Below are positions 9,517 to 18,223 of a stretch of DNA of 64,000 nt, piece by piece. The position numbers and the translations under genes are program-made. Position 1 is the first letter of the stretch; each line of letters starts with the position of its first letter. The DNA is from Paracoccaceae bacterium. Its GTDB lineage: Bacteria; Pseudomonadota; Alphaproteobacteria; Rhodobacterales; Rhodobacteraceae. The DNA lies in contig JAUYQR010000015.1 in the NCBI GenBank assembly GCA_030697175.1, forward strand, positions 248,001 through 312,000, in the 5' to 3' direction. The notes below the pieces were generated by a model. It saw only the letters and a list, made by a program, of their open reading frames with translations, was not told where the DNA came from and did no database searches.

Positions 9517-10275
9517 ATGACCACACGCGACATCATGGCGCGCTTCGTTCCCGACCTGCTGTCGGCGGCGGCCCTTCTCAGCCGCCTGCCCCTGCCTGAC
9601 CACACCCCTCAGGGTGCCAACTCGGCCTGGGCCTGGCCTTTGGTCGGCGCGATCCTCGGCGCACTTGCCGCCCTTGCCGCATCGCTGTGCCTGACGCTTG
9701 GCCTCACCCCCGGCGTGACCGCCGCCGCCACGCTGACCACCCTCGCCTGCCTCACCGGCGCGCTGCACGAGGACGGGCTGTCGGACACCGCCGATGGCCT
9801 TTTCGGTGGCTGGACCCGCGAGCGCCGGCTGGAAATCATGAAGGACAGCCGTGTCGGCAGCTACGGCGTTCTTGCCCTTCTCCTCGTCACGCTCGCGCGC
9901 TGGTCCGCGCTGACCACGATCCTCGCCAGCGGCCAGCACGGGGCCGCGCTGATCGCCGTCGGCGCGCTCAGCCGCGCACCAATGGCGCTGTTGATGGCGC
10001 ATCTGCCAAACGCGCGCGGCACGGGCCTGTCGCACAGCACCGGCGCACCCGACCCCGCCATCGCCGCCACCGGCGCAGCCCTCGCGGCCCTCATCGCCCT
10101 CGTCCTCACCGGCGGCACCGCCATCACGATGATCATCGGCACCGCCCTCACGGCCGCCCTTCTTGCCCGCACCGCACAGCGCCGCATCGGCGGGCAGACC
10201 GGCGACATCCTCGGTGCGTCGCAGCAACTGGCCGAAGCGGCCTGCCTTGCGGCCCTCGCCGCCGCCGCCGCATAA
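9517..10275 (+). CDS. cobS: Adenosylcobinamide-GDP ribazoletransferase
   Basis: 252 residues, polytopic inner-membrane enzyme joining alpha-ribazole to adenosylcobinamide-GDP, the last step of nucleotide loop assembly. Signatures: LSRLPLP near residue 22, the acidic [17 protein letters not shown] motif that binds metal and substrate, [15 protein letters not shown], and GRGxGLSHS-like text with several hydrophobic helices. In cobalamin nomenclature of aerobes it is also called cobV. Divergent partner of cobT. The ATG at 9517 follows an in-frame TTG by no gap; ATG preferred. Confidence 0.93.
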   Translation: MTTRDIMARFVPDLLSAAALLSRLPLPDHTPQGANSAWAWPLVGAILGALAALAASLCLTLGLTPGVTAAATLTTLACLTGALHEDGLSDTADGLFGGWTRERRLEIMKDSRVGSYGVLALLLVTLARWSALTTILASGQHGAALIAVGALSRAPMALLMAHLPNARGTGLSHSTGAPDPAIAATGAALAALIALVLTGGTAITMIIGTALTAALLARTAQRRIGGQTGDILGASQQLAEAACLAALAAAAA

Positions 10276-10373
10276 CACACACCGACTGCGCGCCACCGCA
10301 GACCAAGCGGCTCTGGCATTTGCCGCCTCGCCGCGTTACACGGCAGCCCATGCCCGCCGCGGAGCCTGTCGCC

Positions 10374-11465
10374 ATGACCGAAACCACCTCCTATTCCGAT
10401 GCCATCTCCTCGACCGAGGACATCATCGAAGATGCCCGCAACGGGCGCATGTTCATCCTCGTCGACCATGAGGACCGCGAGAATGAGGGCGATCTGGTGA
10501 TCCCCGCCCAGATGTGCACGCCGAACGCGATCAACTTCATGGCCACCCACGGGCGCGGGCTGATCTGCCTAGCGTTGACCGCCGACCGGGTTGACCAGCT
10601 TGGTCTGCAACTGATGGATCGCAAGAATTCATCGCGCCACTCCTCGGCCTTCACCCTGTCGATCGAGGCGGTCGACGGCATCGACACCGGCATTTCGGCT
10701 GCCGACCGGGCGCGCACCGTATCGGTGGCGACCGATCCCTCCAGGGGCGCGGCCGACATCGCCAGCCCCGGCCACATCTTCCCGCTGCGCGCCCGCGACG
10801 GTGGCGTTCTGGTCCGCGCCGGTCACACCGAAGCCGCGATTGACGTCAGCCGCCTTGCCGGCCTGAACCCCTCGGGCGTGATCTGCGAAGTGATGAACGA
10901 CGATGGCACGATGGCCCGCCTGCCCGACCTTATCAAGTTCGGCCAGAAGCACGGCCTCAAGATCGGCACGATCAGCGACCTGATCGCCTACCGCCGCCGC
11001 CACGACAACCTCGTGCGCGAACGCTCGGTCAAGGCCGTGTCGTCGGCGCATGGCGGCGACTGGCTGATGCGGGTTTTCACCGATGACACGCAGGGTGCCG
11101 ACCATGTCGTGCTGTGCAAGGGCGACCTGACCTCCGCCGAACCGGTGCTGGTGCGTGTCCACGCCCTGAACCCCTTGGAAGACGTGCTTGGCCTCGGCTC
11201 GGGCAGCGACCTGCCCGCTGCCATGCGCACCATCGCCGCCGAAGGCCGCGGCGTCGTGGTCCTTCTGCGCGACACCACGATGAAGATGGTCGAAGACGGC
11301 GAACATTCGCCGCAAACCCTGCGCCAATACGGCATCGGTGCGCAGATCCTGTCGGCGCTTGGCCTGTCGTCGATCACGCTGGTCACGAATTCGGTCGCAC
11401 CGAAGCTGGTGGGGCTTGAGGGCTACGGCCTGACCATCGCGGGCACCCGCCCGATCAAGGAATAA
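10374..11465 (+). CDS. ribB: 3,4-dihydroxy-2-butanone 4-phosphate synthase with degenerate GTP cyclohydrolase II domain
   Basis: 363 residues. The N-terminal half (about 1-205) is a complete DHBP synthase making the four-carbon riboflavin precursor from ribulose 5-phosphate: VDHEDRENEGDL metal site, SSRHSSAF, and HTEAAIDVSRLAGL. The C-terminal half aligns with GTP cyclohydrolase II but its zinc site is gone: where RibA has a TGDxxxSxxCDC cysteine cluster, this protein reads RVHALNPLEDVLGLGSGSDL. It is therefore a RibBX-type hybrid and a separate ribA is needed. The ATG at 10374 has GGAG nine bases upstream; an in-frame ATG at 10350 is the alternative. Followed after 4 bp by ribH. Confidence 0.93.
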   Translation: MTETTSYSDAISSTEDIIEDARNGRMFILVDHEDRENEGDLVIPAQMCTPNAINFMATHGRGLICLALTADRVDQLGLQLMDRKNSSRHSSAFTLSIEAVDGIDTGISAADRARTVSVATDPSRGAADIASPGHIFPLRARDGGVLVRAGHTEAAIDVSRLAGLNPSGVICEVMNDDGTMARLPDLIKFGQKHGLKIGTISDLIAYRRRHDNLVRERSVKAVSSAHGGDWLMRVFTDDTQGADHVVLCKGDLTSAEPVLVRVHALNPLEDVLGLGSGSDLPAAMRTIAAEGRGVVVLLRDTTMKMVEDGEHSPQTLRQYGIGAQILSALGLSSITLVTNSVAPKLVGLEGYGLTIAGTRPIKE

Positions 11466-11469
11466 CCCG

Positions 11470-11970
11470 ATGGCCACCGCCGAAACCCACTACACCCTGC
11501 CGCTGCCGACCTTTGACAAGCCGGTGAAACTGCTGATCGTCGTCGCCCCCTACTACAAGGACATCGCCGACAACCTGATCGCCGGCGCCCGCGCCACCGC
11601 CGCCGCAGCCGGTGCCGAGGCTGACCTGATCGAAGTTCCCGGCGCGCTGGAAGTGCCCTCCGCCATCGCGTTTGCCGAACGGCTGGCCGACTATGACGGC
11701 TACGTCGCCCTTGGCTGCGTGATCCGGGGCGAGACCACGCATTACGACACCGTCTGCAACGACAGCTCCCGCGCGCTCAGCCTTCTGGGGCTGCAAGGCG
11801 CCTGCATCGGCAACGGCATCCTCACCGTCGAGAACCGCGCCCAGGCCGAGGTTCGCGCCGACCCTGCCGGGCAGAACAAAGGCGGCGGTGCCGCAGCGGC
11901 GGCCTTGCACCTTGTGGCCCTTTCGCGCAAATGGGCCGGGTCCAGCAAGGGAATTGGCTTTCGCGCATGA
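11470..11970 (+). CDS. ribH: 6,7-dimethyl-8-ribityllumazine synthase
   Basis: 166 residues, the usual size. It condenses the DHBP synthase product with the pyrimidine intermediate to form lumazine, the substrate of riboflavin synthase (ribE at 19.4-20.0 kb). Signatures: VPGALEVPSA substrate-binding segment, LGCVIRGETTHYDTVC with the catalytic histidine, and GNGILTVENRAQAEVRA. It lies in a ribB-ribH-nusB operon: 4 bp after ribB, and its TGA overlaps the nusB ATG (ATGA). Confidence 0.96.
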   Translation: MATAETHYTLPLPTFDKPVKLLIVVAPYYKDIADNLIAGARATAAAAGAEADLIEVPGALEVPSAIAFAERLADYDGYVALGCVIRGETTHYDTVCNDSSRALSLLGLQGACIGNGILTVENRAQAEVRADPAGQNKGGGAAAAALHLVALSRKWAGSSKGIGFRA

Positions 11971-12440
11971 AGCCCGCACATTTGAAAACCGACAAACGCC
12001 AGATGAAGTCAGCCTCGCGGCTTTACGCCGTGCAGGCGCTGTTCCAGATGGAAGTCTCTGGCCAGACCGTCGAGGACGTGACGCGCGAATTTGAAACCCA
12101 CCGCTTCGGTGCCACCTATGAAGAGGGCGAATTTGCCGAAGGCAACGTCGACCACTTCCGCGCCATTGTCGCCGCTGCCGTCAACTGGCAGGCCCGCATC
12201 GACCAGTTGACCGACCGCGCCCTGATCGCCGCCTGGCCGATCGACCGGATCGACCCGGTGCTGCGGGCCCTCTTCCGCGCCGCCGGGGCCGAAATCGTCG
12301 ATCTGGCCACCCCGCCCAAGGTCGCGATCACGGAATACGTCGATGTGGCCAAGGCCTTCTTCCCCGACGGCAAGGAACCAAAGTTCGTCAACGCCGTCCT
12401 CGACCACATGGCGCGCGAGGCCAAGCCCGAGGCGTTCTGA
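11967..12440 (+). CDS. nusB: Transcription antitermination factor NusB
   Basis: 157 residues, all-helical RNA-binding factor that with NusE binds boxA in rRNA and phage leaders. Recognised by SASRLYAVQALFQME at the N-terminus, RAIVAAAVNWQARIDQLTDRAL, and the C-terminal KVAITEYVDVAKAFFPDGKEPKFVN. The ATG in the ATGA overlap with ribH is chosen over an upstream in-frame start inside ribH because ribH-nusB coupling is standard in proteobacteria. Confidence 0.95.
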   Translation: MKPAHLKTDKRQMKSASRLYAVQALFQMEVSGQTVEDVTREFETHRFGATYEEGEFAEGNVDHFRAIVAAAVNWQARIDQLTDRALIAAWPIDRIDPVLRALFRAAGAEIVDLATPPKVAITEYVDVAKAFFPDGKEPKFVNAVLDHMAREAKPEAF

Positions 12441-12443
12441 TCC

Positions 12444-13376
12444 CTAGCGGTGCGCGTCGAACAGCGCCGCCGCCCGGTCGAAAAAGCGTTTCCGGATCGC
12501 CGGGCCTTCCATCATGATCTCGTGTTCGGCGCCCTGGAAAAGGTCCAGTTCGCCCCCCTTCCACGCCGCCATCCGCAGATGCACCGGCCCCACATCGACC
12601 ACCTTTTCCGCCGTGCCCAGCGCGCAATAGGCCGGCACCTGCGGCGAAGGCAGCACCGACAGCGCGCCACATTCCTTCAACGCCGCACGCAGCCACGCCA
12701 GCGACGGCCCCCCCAAGGCAAGCTCCGGGTGATCCACCACCTGCCGCCGCATATACTCCCACATCTCGGGATCGGTGGTCAGCACGTTGCCCTGAAACGC
12801 CGCCTCGGCCAGATAGGTGATCGGCCCGGTTCCCGGCGCATAGCGGTGGCGCTGGCCGAAATAGCTTGACAGATGCGTGACCACATTCGCGACAGGCCGC
12901 AGCCACGTCGCCATGGAAATCCCCCACATCGGCGCCGAGAACGCCGCCGCGCGGAACGGCAGGCCGCGGATCAGCGACCGCAGGCCGATGCAGCCGCCCA
13001 GCGAATGGGCCATCAGGAAATGCGGCTGTGGCAACCCCGCCTTGTGCGCCGTCTCGATCATCGCGTCCACGTCGGCCTGATATTCGGCGAAATCGTCGAC
13101 ATGCCCGCTCATCGGATCGCGCAGTGCCCGCGCCGCCAACCCCTGCCCGCGCCAGTCCACGGTGATCACCGAATAGCCGCGCGCCAGAATGTCGCCCGCC
13201 GCCCGGCCGTATTTCTCGACGCATTCGGTGCGGCCGGGGAACAGGAACACCGTCCCCTTCGCCCCTCCGGCCCAGGATGTCGCGCGGATGCGCACCCCGT
13301 CGCGGGTGGCCACCCACACCGTCTGGCCCCCCGGCGGCGCATCTGCCACATCCGCGTGGAACGGTGCCTCGCTCAC
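12444..13376 (-). CDS. Alpha/beta hydrolase (lysophospholipase-like)
   Basis: 310 residues, Serine aminopeptidase S33/Hydrolase_4 type. The nucleophile elbow is AHSLGG (one Ala replaces the common Gly of GHSxGG), the oxyanion region FLFPGRTECVEKYG is typical of PldB-like lysophospholipases, and the C-terminal AEHEIMME segment supplies the His. The start is GTG, overlapping the stop of the SCP2 gene (GTGA), so the two are translationally coupled; a role in lipid handling is plausible. Substrate unknown. Confidence 0.85.
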   Translation of the reverse strand: MSEAPFHADVADAPPGGQTVWVATRDGVRIRATSWAGGAKGTVFLFPGRTECVEKYGRAAGDILARGYSVITVDWRGQGLAARALRDPMSGHVDDFAEYQADVDAMIETAHKAGLPQPHFLMAHSLGGCIGLRSLIRGLPFRAAAFSAPMWGISMATWLRPVANVVTHLSSYFGQRHRYAPGTGPITYLAEAAFQGNVLTTDPEMWEYMRRQVVDHPELALGGPSLAWLRAALKECGALSVLPSPQVPAYCALGTAEKVVDVGPVHLRMAAWKGGELDLFQGAEHEIMMEGPAIRKRFFDRAAALFDAHR

Positions 13377-13660
13377 GCCAGAACCGACCCGATCTTCATC
13401 GCCATGCCCATGCTGCCATCCACTTTCAGCTTGCCCTGCATGAAGGCCGAGGTGGCGTTCATGTCGCCCTCAAGGATTGCGCGAAACACGTCCGCATCCG
13501 CTGTCAGCGTCACATCCGCCTCCTCGTCGCCGGCGCGCACACCGTCTGCGTCCAGCATGATCGCACCTTCGCCCGGAATGACGAACTTCGCCACCCCGTC
13601 AAACCCGCCCGACAGCTTTGCGCCCAGCACCCGCACCGCCGCATCAATCATCTCGCTCAT
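13373..13660 (-). CDS. SCP2 sterol-binding domain protein
   Basis: 95 residues: a stand-alone SCP2 lipid-transfer fold. Characteristic features are the GGFDGVAKFVIPGEGAIMLD opening strands, DVTLTADADVFRAILEGDMNA, and the MQGKLKVDGSMGMAMK C-terminus. A longer open frame exists upstream, but the ATG at 13660 has GGGAG ahead of it. First gene of a two-gene unit with the hydrolase, suggesting binding of acyl or sterol-like ligands. Confidence 0.9.
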   Translation of the reverse strand: MSEMIDAAVRVLGAKLSGGFDGVAKFVIPGEGAIMLDADGVRAGDEEADVTLTADADVFRAILEGDMNATSAFMQGKLKVDGSMGMAMKIGSVLA

Positions 13661-13726
13661 GCATTGTCTCCCATTCGTGACCCTCGGGCCACTGGCAATC
13701 CGTCGCGGATCGGCTACCATTGAAGT

Positions 13727-14290
13727 ATGAAAGTCTGGCGCGGGTTTCTCAATGCTATCGTTGCGGCAGTTTTGCCGCTTTTCCTGACATGCGCCGCCGC
13801 CGCCGCCGAGGATAGCGCAAAACTCGACGACCTCTTTTCGCGCCTGCAAACCGCCGAGGCAGAGGCCGCCGGTCGGATCGAAAGCGAGATCTGGATCGAA
13901 TGGTCAAAATCCGGCTCGCCCGCGATGGATCTTCTGCTGCAACGCGGCCGCGATGCGATGGCCGCCGGTGACAATCAGACCGCGATCGACCATTTCACGG
14001 CGATCATCGACCAGGCGCCCGACTTTGCCGAAGCGTGGAATTCCCGCGCGACCGCATTTTACAACATGGGCGAGTTTGGCCCCGCCGTCTCCGACATCGC
14101 CCATACCCTGACCCTCAATCCCCGGCATTTCGGCGCCTTGTCGGGCCTCGGGATGATCCTCGAAGAATCGGGTAAACCCGAACGCGCTCTCGAGGTCTAC
14201 AAGTCAGCACTCGCCTTGCATCCGAACCTGGAAAGCGTAAAGGACGCCATCGAGCGTCTCGAAACCGAAGCCGAGGGCCAGGAGCTTTAA
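13727..14290 (+). CDS. Periplasmic tetratricopeptide-repeat protein
   Basis: 187 residues. Residues 1-27 are a signal peptide ending in several alanines. From about residue 62 there are roughly three TPR units (LLLQRGRDAMAAGDNQTAID, then AWNSRATAFYNMGEFGPAV, then ALSGLGMILEESGKPERALE). Such proteins are protein-protein scaffolds; the partner cannot be told. It ends 5 bp before the helicase gene and may be cotranscribed with it. Confidence 0.88.
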   Translation: MKVWRGFLNAIVAAVLPLFLTCAAAAAEDSAKLDDLFSRLQTAEAEAAGRIESEIWIEWSKSGSPAMDLLLQRGRDAMAAGDNQTAIDHFTAIIDQAPDFAEAWNSRATAFYNMGEFGPAVSDIAHTLTLNPRHFGALSGLGMILEESGKPERALEVYKSALALHPNLESVKDAIERLETEAEGQEL

Positions 14291-14295
14291 TCCAG

Positions 14296-17208
14296 ATGGA
14301 CGCCACCCGGCGGGTGACGGCGGTCCTTGGGCCGACGAACACCGGCAAGACCCATTATGCCATCGACCGGATGCTGGCGCACCGCACCGGCGTCATCGGC
14401 CTGCCGCTGCGCCTGCTTGCGCGCGAGGTTTACGACCGCATCGTGGCCCGCGTCGGCCCCTCGGTGGTGGCGCTGGTGACGGGCGAGGAACGCATCGTGC
14501 CTGACCGCACCCAGTATTGGGTCTGCACCGTCGAAGCGATGCCCCTCGACATCGGTGCCGATTTCGTTGCCGTCGATGAGATCCAGCTTTGCGCCGATGC
14601 CGACCGCGGCCATGTCTTCACCGACCGCCTCCTGCGCGCGCGCGGCCTGCTGGAAACCCTGTTCCTCGGCTCCGACACCATGCGCAACGCCATCGCAGCA
14701 CTGGTGCCGCACGTCACGTTTCTCAAACGCGACCGCTTCTCCACCCTGTCCTACACCGGCTCGAAAAAGATCAGCCGGATGCCGCCGCGCTCCGCCATCG
14801 TTGGCTTTTCGGTCGAAAACGTCTACGCCATTGCGGAACTGATCCGCCGCCAGAAGGGCGGCTGCGCGGTCGTGATGGGCGCCTTGTCGCCCCGCACCCG
14901 CAACGCGCAGGTCGCCCTCTACCAGAACGGCGATGTGGATTACCTCGTCGCCACCGACGCCATCGGCATGGGCCTTAACCTCGACATCGGCCACGTCGCG
15001 TTTTCCTCCACCGCCAAGTTCGACGGCCGCCGGATGCGCGCGCTCTACCCGCAGGAACTGGCCCAGATCGCCGGCCGCGCCGGTCGCCACACCGAAGACG
15101 GCACCTTCGGCGTCACCGGCGAGGCGCGCCCTTTCGACGAAGACCTGATCGAGGCCATCGAATCGCACCGCTTTTCCCCGGTCAAGAAGCTGCACTGGCG
15201 CAATGCCCAGCTTGAGTTCGGCAGCGCCGACCGCCTGATCCGCAGCCTCGAACACCCCACCTCCGACGAATGGCTGACCCGCGCCCGCGATGCCGACGAC
15301 CTTCTCGCGCTGAAAACCCTCGCTGCCATTCCCGAAGTGCAGGACAAGCTGACCGACGCCAAGCGCGTGCAGCTTTTGTGGGATGTCTGCCGCATCCCCG
15401 ACTTCCGCTCCTCCTCCGGCCCCGAACACGCGGCGCTGCTGACCCGCATCTTCCATTTCCTCGTCGGACGCGGCCTCGGCGGCGGTCGCATCCCGGCCGA
15501 CTGGCTTGGCCCCGCGATCAAGCGCATCGACAAGACCGAAGGCGATATCGACGCATTGTCGCGCCGGCTGGCACATATCCGCACCTGGACCTACATCGCG
15601 CAGCGGAAAAACTGGGTTGAAGACGAAAGCCATTGGCGGGGCGAGACGCGCGCTGTAGAAGACCGCCTGTCAGACGCGCTCCATGCCGCCTTGACGCAAA
15701 GATTTGTTGACCGGCGGACGAGCGTTCTTCTCCGCCGGTTGAAGCAGAAGGAGGCTCTCGTGGCCGAAGTGAACGACAAGGGCGAAGTGACTGTCGAGGG
15801 CGAATTCGTCGGCCGTCTCGAGGGGTTCCGTTTCCGTCAGGATGCCAGCACGTCGCCCGACGCTGCCCGCACCCTCGCGCAGGCCGCGGTTCAGGCGCTG
15901 AAGCCCGAATTCCACCTCCGCGCCGACCGTTTCTACAACGCGCCGGACACCGAGCTTGATTTCACCGAACAGGGTGGCCTGATGTGGGGCACCAACGCGG
16001 TGGGCAAGCTCTTCAAGGGTGCCGAACCGGCCAAACCGCTGGTGGAAGCCTTCGTCGACGACGAGGCCGGCCCGGAGGTGATCGAAAAGGTCCGCCGCCG
16101 GTTGCAACACTTCATCGACCGCAAGGTTGCCGCCCAGTTCGAACCTCTCCTCGCGATGGGCCGGGACGAAGCACTCACCGGCCTTGCGCGCGGTTTCGCC
16201 TTCCGCCTGTCCGAGGCGATGGGCGTCCTGCCGCGCGAGGCGGTGGCGAACGAGGTCAAGGAACTGGATCAGGAGGCCCGCGGCGCGCTGCGCAAGCACG
16301 GCGTCCGCTTCGGCCAGTTCACCGTGTTCCTGCCGCTTCTGCTGAAACCCGCGCCCACGCGCCTGCGCCTTGTGCTGTGGTCGCTGTTCAACGGCCTTCA
16401 GGAATTCCCCGAATCCCCGCCGCCGGGCCTCGTGACCATCCCCAACATCCCCGATGTGCCGAAGCAGCACTACACGCTGGCCGGCTACCATCCCGCCGGA
16501 ACCCGCGCGATCCGCATCGACATGCTGGAACGTCTGGCCGACATCCTGCGCCAGAAAGACAGCCGCGCCGGGTTTGAAGCCACGCCCGACATGCTGTCGA
16601 TCACCGGCATGACGCTTGACCAGTTCGTCGATCTGATGGCCGGTCTCGGCTACAAGGCCGAAAAGGGCGAACGCGCCAAGGTCAAGACCGCCGAGGCTCC
16701 GAAAGCCCCGGAAATCTCGGCCGAAGCCGCCGCCGCCATTGCCGCAGGCCAGCCGATCCCCGAGGAGGTTTCGATCCTCGCCCCGCCGCCCGAACCGGAA
16801 CCCGAGGCCGAGGCCGAGGCGGCTGCCCCGGAACTGGAAGTGTTCTACACCTTCACCTGGGCGCCCAAGCCCCGCTTCCAGCGCCCCGAACGTAACGCCG
16901 AACGCCCCGAGCGCAAGCCGCAAGCCGAAGGCGAAGCGAAACCCCAAGGTGATCGGCCCCAAGGCGACCGTCCCCAGGGTGACCGCCCGCAAGGCGAACG
17001 CCGCGACCGCAACCGCGACGGCAAGCCGCAGGGCAAACCCGGCGAGGGCAAGCCCTACAAGGGCAAGGGTGACCGCAACACCCGTCAGGGCGGCAAACCG
17101 CAGCCCGAGAAAAAGCCGATCTACGAGGCCCGCCCGCCGCGCCCCGAAAAGCCGATCGACCCCGACAACCCCTTCGCCGTCCTGATGGCGCTGAAGACCA
17201 AGGGCTAA
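14296..17208 (+). CDS. SUV3-like DEIQ-box RNA helicase with basic repeat tail
   Basis: 970 residues. Motif I GPTNTGKT (residues 12-19), motif II DEIQ (94-97) instead of DEAD, a helicase C half with ATDAIGMGLNLDI, and motif VI QIAGRAGRHT (257-266) are the hallmarks of the mitochondrial SUV3/degradosome helicase, whose bacterial relatives occur in alphaproteobacteria. After about residue 780 the protein becomes low-complexity and charged: three PQGDR units and one PQGER (883-902), then a Lys/Gly/Arg-rich end, a likely RNA-binding tail. Predicted role is ATP-dependent unwinding of structured RNA with an exonuclease. The S4-domain gene follows at 3 bp. Confidence 0.9.
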   Translation: MDATRRVTAVLGPTNTGKTHYAIDRMLAHRTGVIGLPLRLLAREVYDRIVARVGPSVVALVTGEERIVPDRTQYWVCTVEAMPLDIGADFVAVDEIQLCADADRGHVFTDRLLRARGLLETLFLGSDTMRNAIAALVPHVTFLKRDRFSTLSYTGSKKISRMPPRSAIVGFSVENVYAIAELIRRQKGGCAVVMGALSPRTRNAQVALYQNGDVDYLVATDAIGMGLNLDIGHVAFSSTAKFDGRRMRALYPQELAQIAGRAGRHTEDGTFGVTGEARPFDEDLIEAIESHRFSPVKKLHWRNAQLEFGSADRLIRSLEHPTSDEWLTRARDADDLLALKTLAAIPEVQDKLTDAKRVQLLWDVCRIPDFRSSSGPEHAALLTRIFHFLVGRGLGGGRIPADWLGPAIKRIDKTEGDIDALSRRLAHIRTWTYIAQRKNWVEDESHWRGETRAVEDRLSDALHAALTQRFVDRRTSVLLRRLKQKEALVAEVNDKGEVTVEGEFVGRLEGFRFRQDASTSPDAARTLAQAAVQALKPEFHLRADRFYNAPDTELDFTEQGGLMWGTNAVGKLFKGAEPAKPLVEAFVDDEAGPEVIEKVRRRLQHFIDRKVAAQFEPLLAMGRDEALTGLARGFAFRLSEAMGVLPREAVANEVKELDQEARGALRKHGVRFGQFTVFLPLLLKPAPTRLRLVLWSLFNGLQEFPESPPPGLVTIPNIPDVPKQHYTLAGYHPAGTRAIRIDMLERLADILRQKDSRAGFEATPDMLSITGMTLDQFVDLMAGLGYKAEKGERAKVKTAEAPKAPEISAEAAAAIAAGQPIPEEVSILAPPPEPEPEAEAEAAAPELEVFYTFTWAPKPRFQRPERNAERPERKPQAEGEAKPQGDRPQGDRPQGDRPQGERRDRNRDGKPQGKPGEGKPYKGKGDRNTRQGGKPQPEKKPIYEARPPRPEKPIDPDNPFAVLMALKTKG

Positions 17209-17211
17209 AGG

Positions 17212-17523
17212 TTGGCCGGGCCCTCCGGCAAACCGAACCTTGATGCCGGGCCGAAACTCAGGCTCGACAAATGGCTCTGGCAGGCGCGCTTCACCAAATC
17301 CCGCGCGCTTGCCGCCGACCTGATCGACGACGGCCATGTCCGCGTCAACGGCATGCCCACCACCCGGCCCAGTCGCGAGATCACCCCCGGCGACGTCCTC
17401 ACCTTCCCGCAGGGCCGCCAGATCCGCGTGATCCGCATCGTGGCTCTCGGCTATCGACGCGGCCCCGCACCCGAGGCGCAGCAGCTTTACCTCGATCTCG
17501 ACGCGCCTTCCCCGCTTGAATGA
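17212..17523 (+). CDS. S4-domain RNA-binding protein (Hsp15-like)
   Basis: 103 residues. The S4 motif is clear at residues 17-75: RLDKWLWQARFTKSRALAAD, HVRVNGMPTTRPSREITPGD. The family includes Hsp15 (HslR), which binds stalled 50S subunits carrying nascent chains. The start is a TTG four bases after the helicase stop; no ATG or GTG is available before the S4 motif, so the TTG is accepted with some doubt. Close spacing points to one operon with the helicase. Confidence 0.85.
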   Translation: MAGPSGKPNLDAGPKLRLDKWLWQARFTKSRALAADLIDDGHVRVNGMPTTRPSREITPGDVLTFPQGRQIRVIRIVALGYRRGPAPEAQQLYLDLDAPSPLE

Positions 17524-17584
17524 TCCCGCCCACTGATTTAGTCACGGGCATCTGCGAACGACACAGCTCAAGACGGGGCTTCCC

Positions 17585-17923
17585 ATGACTTACGTGGTGA
17601 TCGACAACTGTATCGCCTGCAAATACACCGACTGCGTCGAGGTGTGTCCGGTGGACTGCTTCTATGAGGGCGAGAACATGCTGGTCATCCACCCGGATGA
17701 ATGCATCGATTGCGGCGTCTGTGAACCCGAATGTCCCGCCGACGCGATCCGCCCGGATACCGAACCGGACATGGACGAATGGGTCACCTTCAACCGCAAG
17801 TATGCGGTTGCATGGCCGGTGATCGTGACGAAAAAAGACCCGATGCCCGACGCCGAGGCGCGTGACGGCGAAACCGGCAAGCGCGACAAGTACTTCTCCG
17901 AAGCTCCCGGCAAGGGCGGCTGA
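17585..17923 (+). CDS. fdxA: 7Fe-type ferredoxin
   Basis: 112 residues. Two cluster motifs: C9-x2-C12-x4-C17-x3-C21-P, and C40-x2-C43-x2-C46-x3-C50-P. The first has the longer spacing of [3Fe-4S]/[4Fe-4S] FdxA ferredoxins, so it carries electrons at low potential in the cytoplasm. The C-terminal 55 residues are the family's usual extension. A 61-bp gap separates it from the S4 gene. Confidence 0.95.
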   Translation: MTYVVIDNCIACKYTDCVEVCPVDCFYEGENMLVIHPDECIDCGVCEPECPADAIRPDTEPDMDEWVTFNRKYAVAWPVIVTKKDPMPDAEARDGETGKRDKYFSEAPGKGG

Positions 17924-18036
17924 AAAGGTTCCCTGCCGCATCACGATTCGCTGAATACGAAACATCGGCTCGCTTGCCGCGGCAATTAACCCCACATTTC
18001 CGATACTTGGCCCCGCCGCCTATCCTTCCGCAGCAG

Positions 18037-18065
18037 TTGGAATCCGCGCTTTTTTGTGTTATAGT
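18037..18065 (+). promoter_or_regulatory. Predicted sigma-70 promoter of carD
   Basis: TTGGAA (18037-18042), 17-bp spacer, TATAGT (18060-18065). Spacing is ideal and each box is close to consensus. Transcription would start near 18072, leaving a leader of about 150 bases before carD. Prediction by eye only. Confidence 0.6.
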
Positions 18066-18077
18066 TTGTTCACAAAC
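18064..18077. promoter_or_regulatory. Inverted repeat over the carD -10/start region (possible operator)
   Basis: GTTTGT, two bases, ACAAAC: a perfect 6-bp inverted repeat that overlaps the end of the -10 box and the expected start point of the predicted carD promoter, the position where a repressor would block initiation. The binding protein is unknown. Confidence 0.4.
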
Positions 18078-18097
18078 AAGCATGGAAGCCTGATGCA

Positions 18098-18132
18098 GGG
18101 CTTGGATTTCATCATCTGAGCCCGATTTTTTT
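18098..18132 (+). terminator. Attenuator-like hairpin plus T-run in the carD leader
   Basis: GGGCTT (18098-18103) can pair with GAGCCC (18118-18123) around a 14-base loop, followed by GA and seven Ts (18126-18132). It lies between the predicted promoter and the carD start. The 6-bp stem is short and includes one G-T pair, so it may be a weak or conditional terminator. Confidence 0.35.
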
Positions 18133-18223
18133 GCGCCAATGAAATTCGCACCGCCGGGCTTCTGGCTCCGGTTGTGCCTTTGTTGTCCGAAAAACTCAGC
18201 CTTCCGATAGGGGAACGTGCCGC

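Larger units (their letters stand above)
17924..18223. other. 300-bp gap between fdxA and carD
   Basis: No coding region is visible. It holds the predicted carD promoter, the overlapping inverted repeat and the leader hairpin listed separately. The 110 bases directly after fdxA show no strong terminator. Confidence 0.6.

Noticed and set aside
9437-9517. Cobalamin riboswitch between cobT and cobS
   Set aside because: The gap is 79 bp and no B12-box or kissing-loop pattern can be seen.
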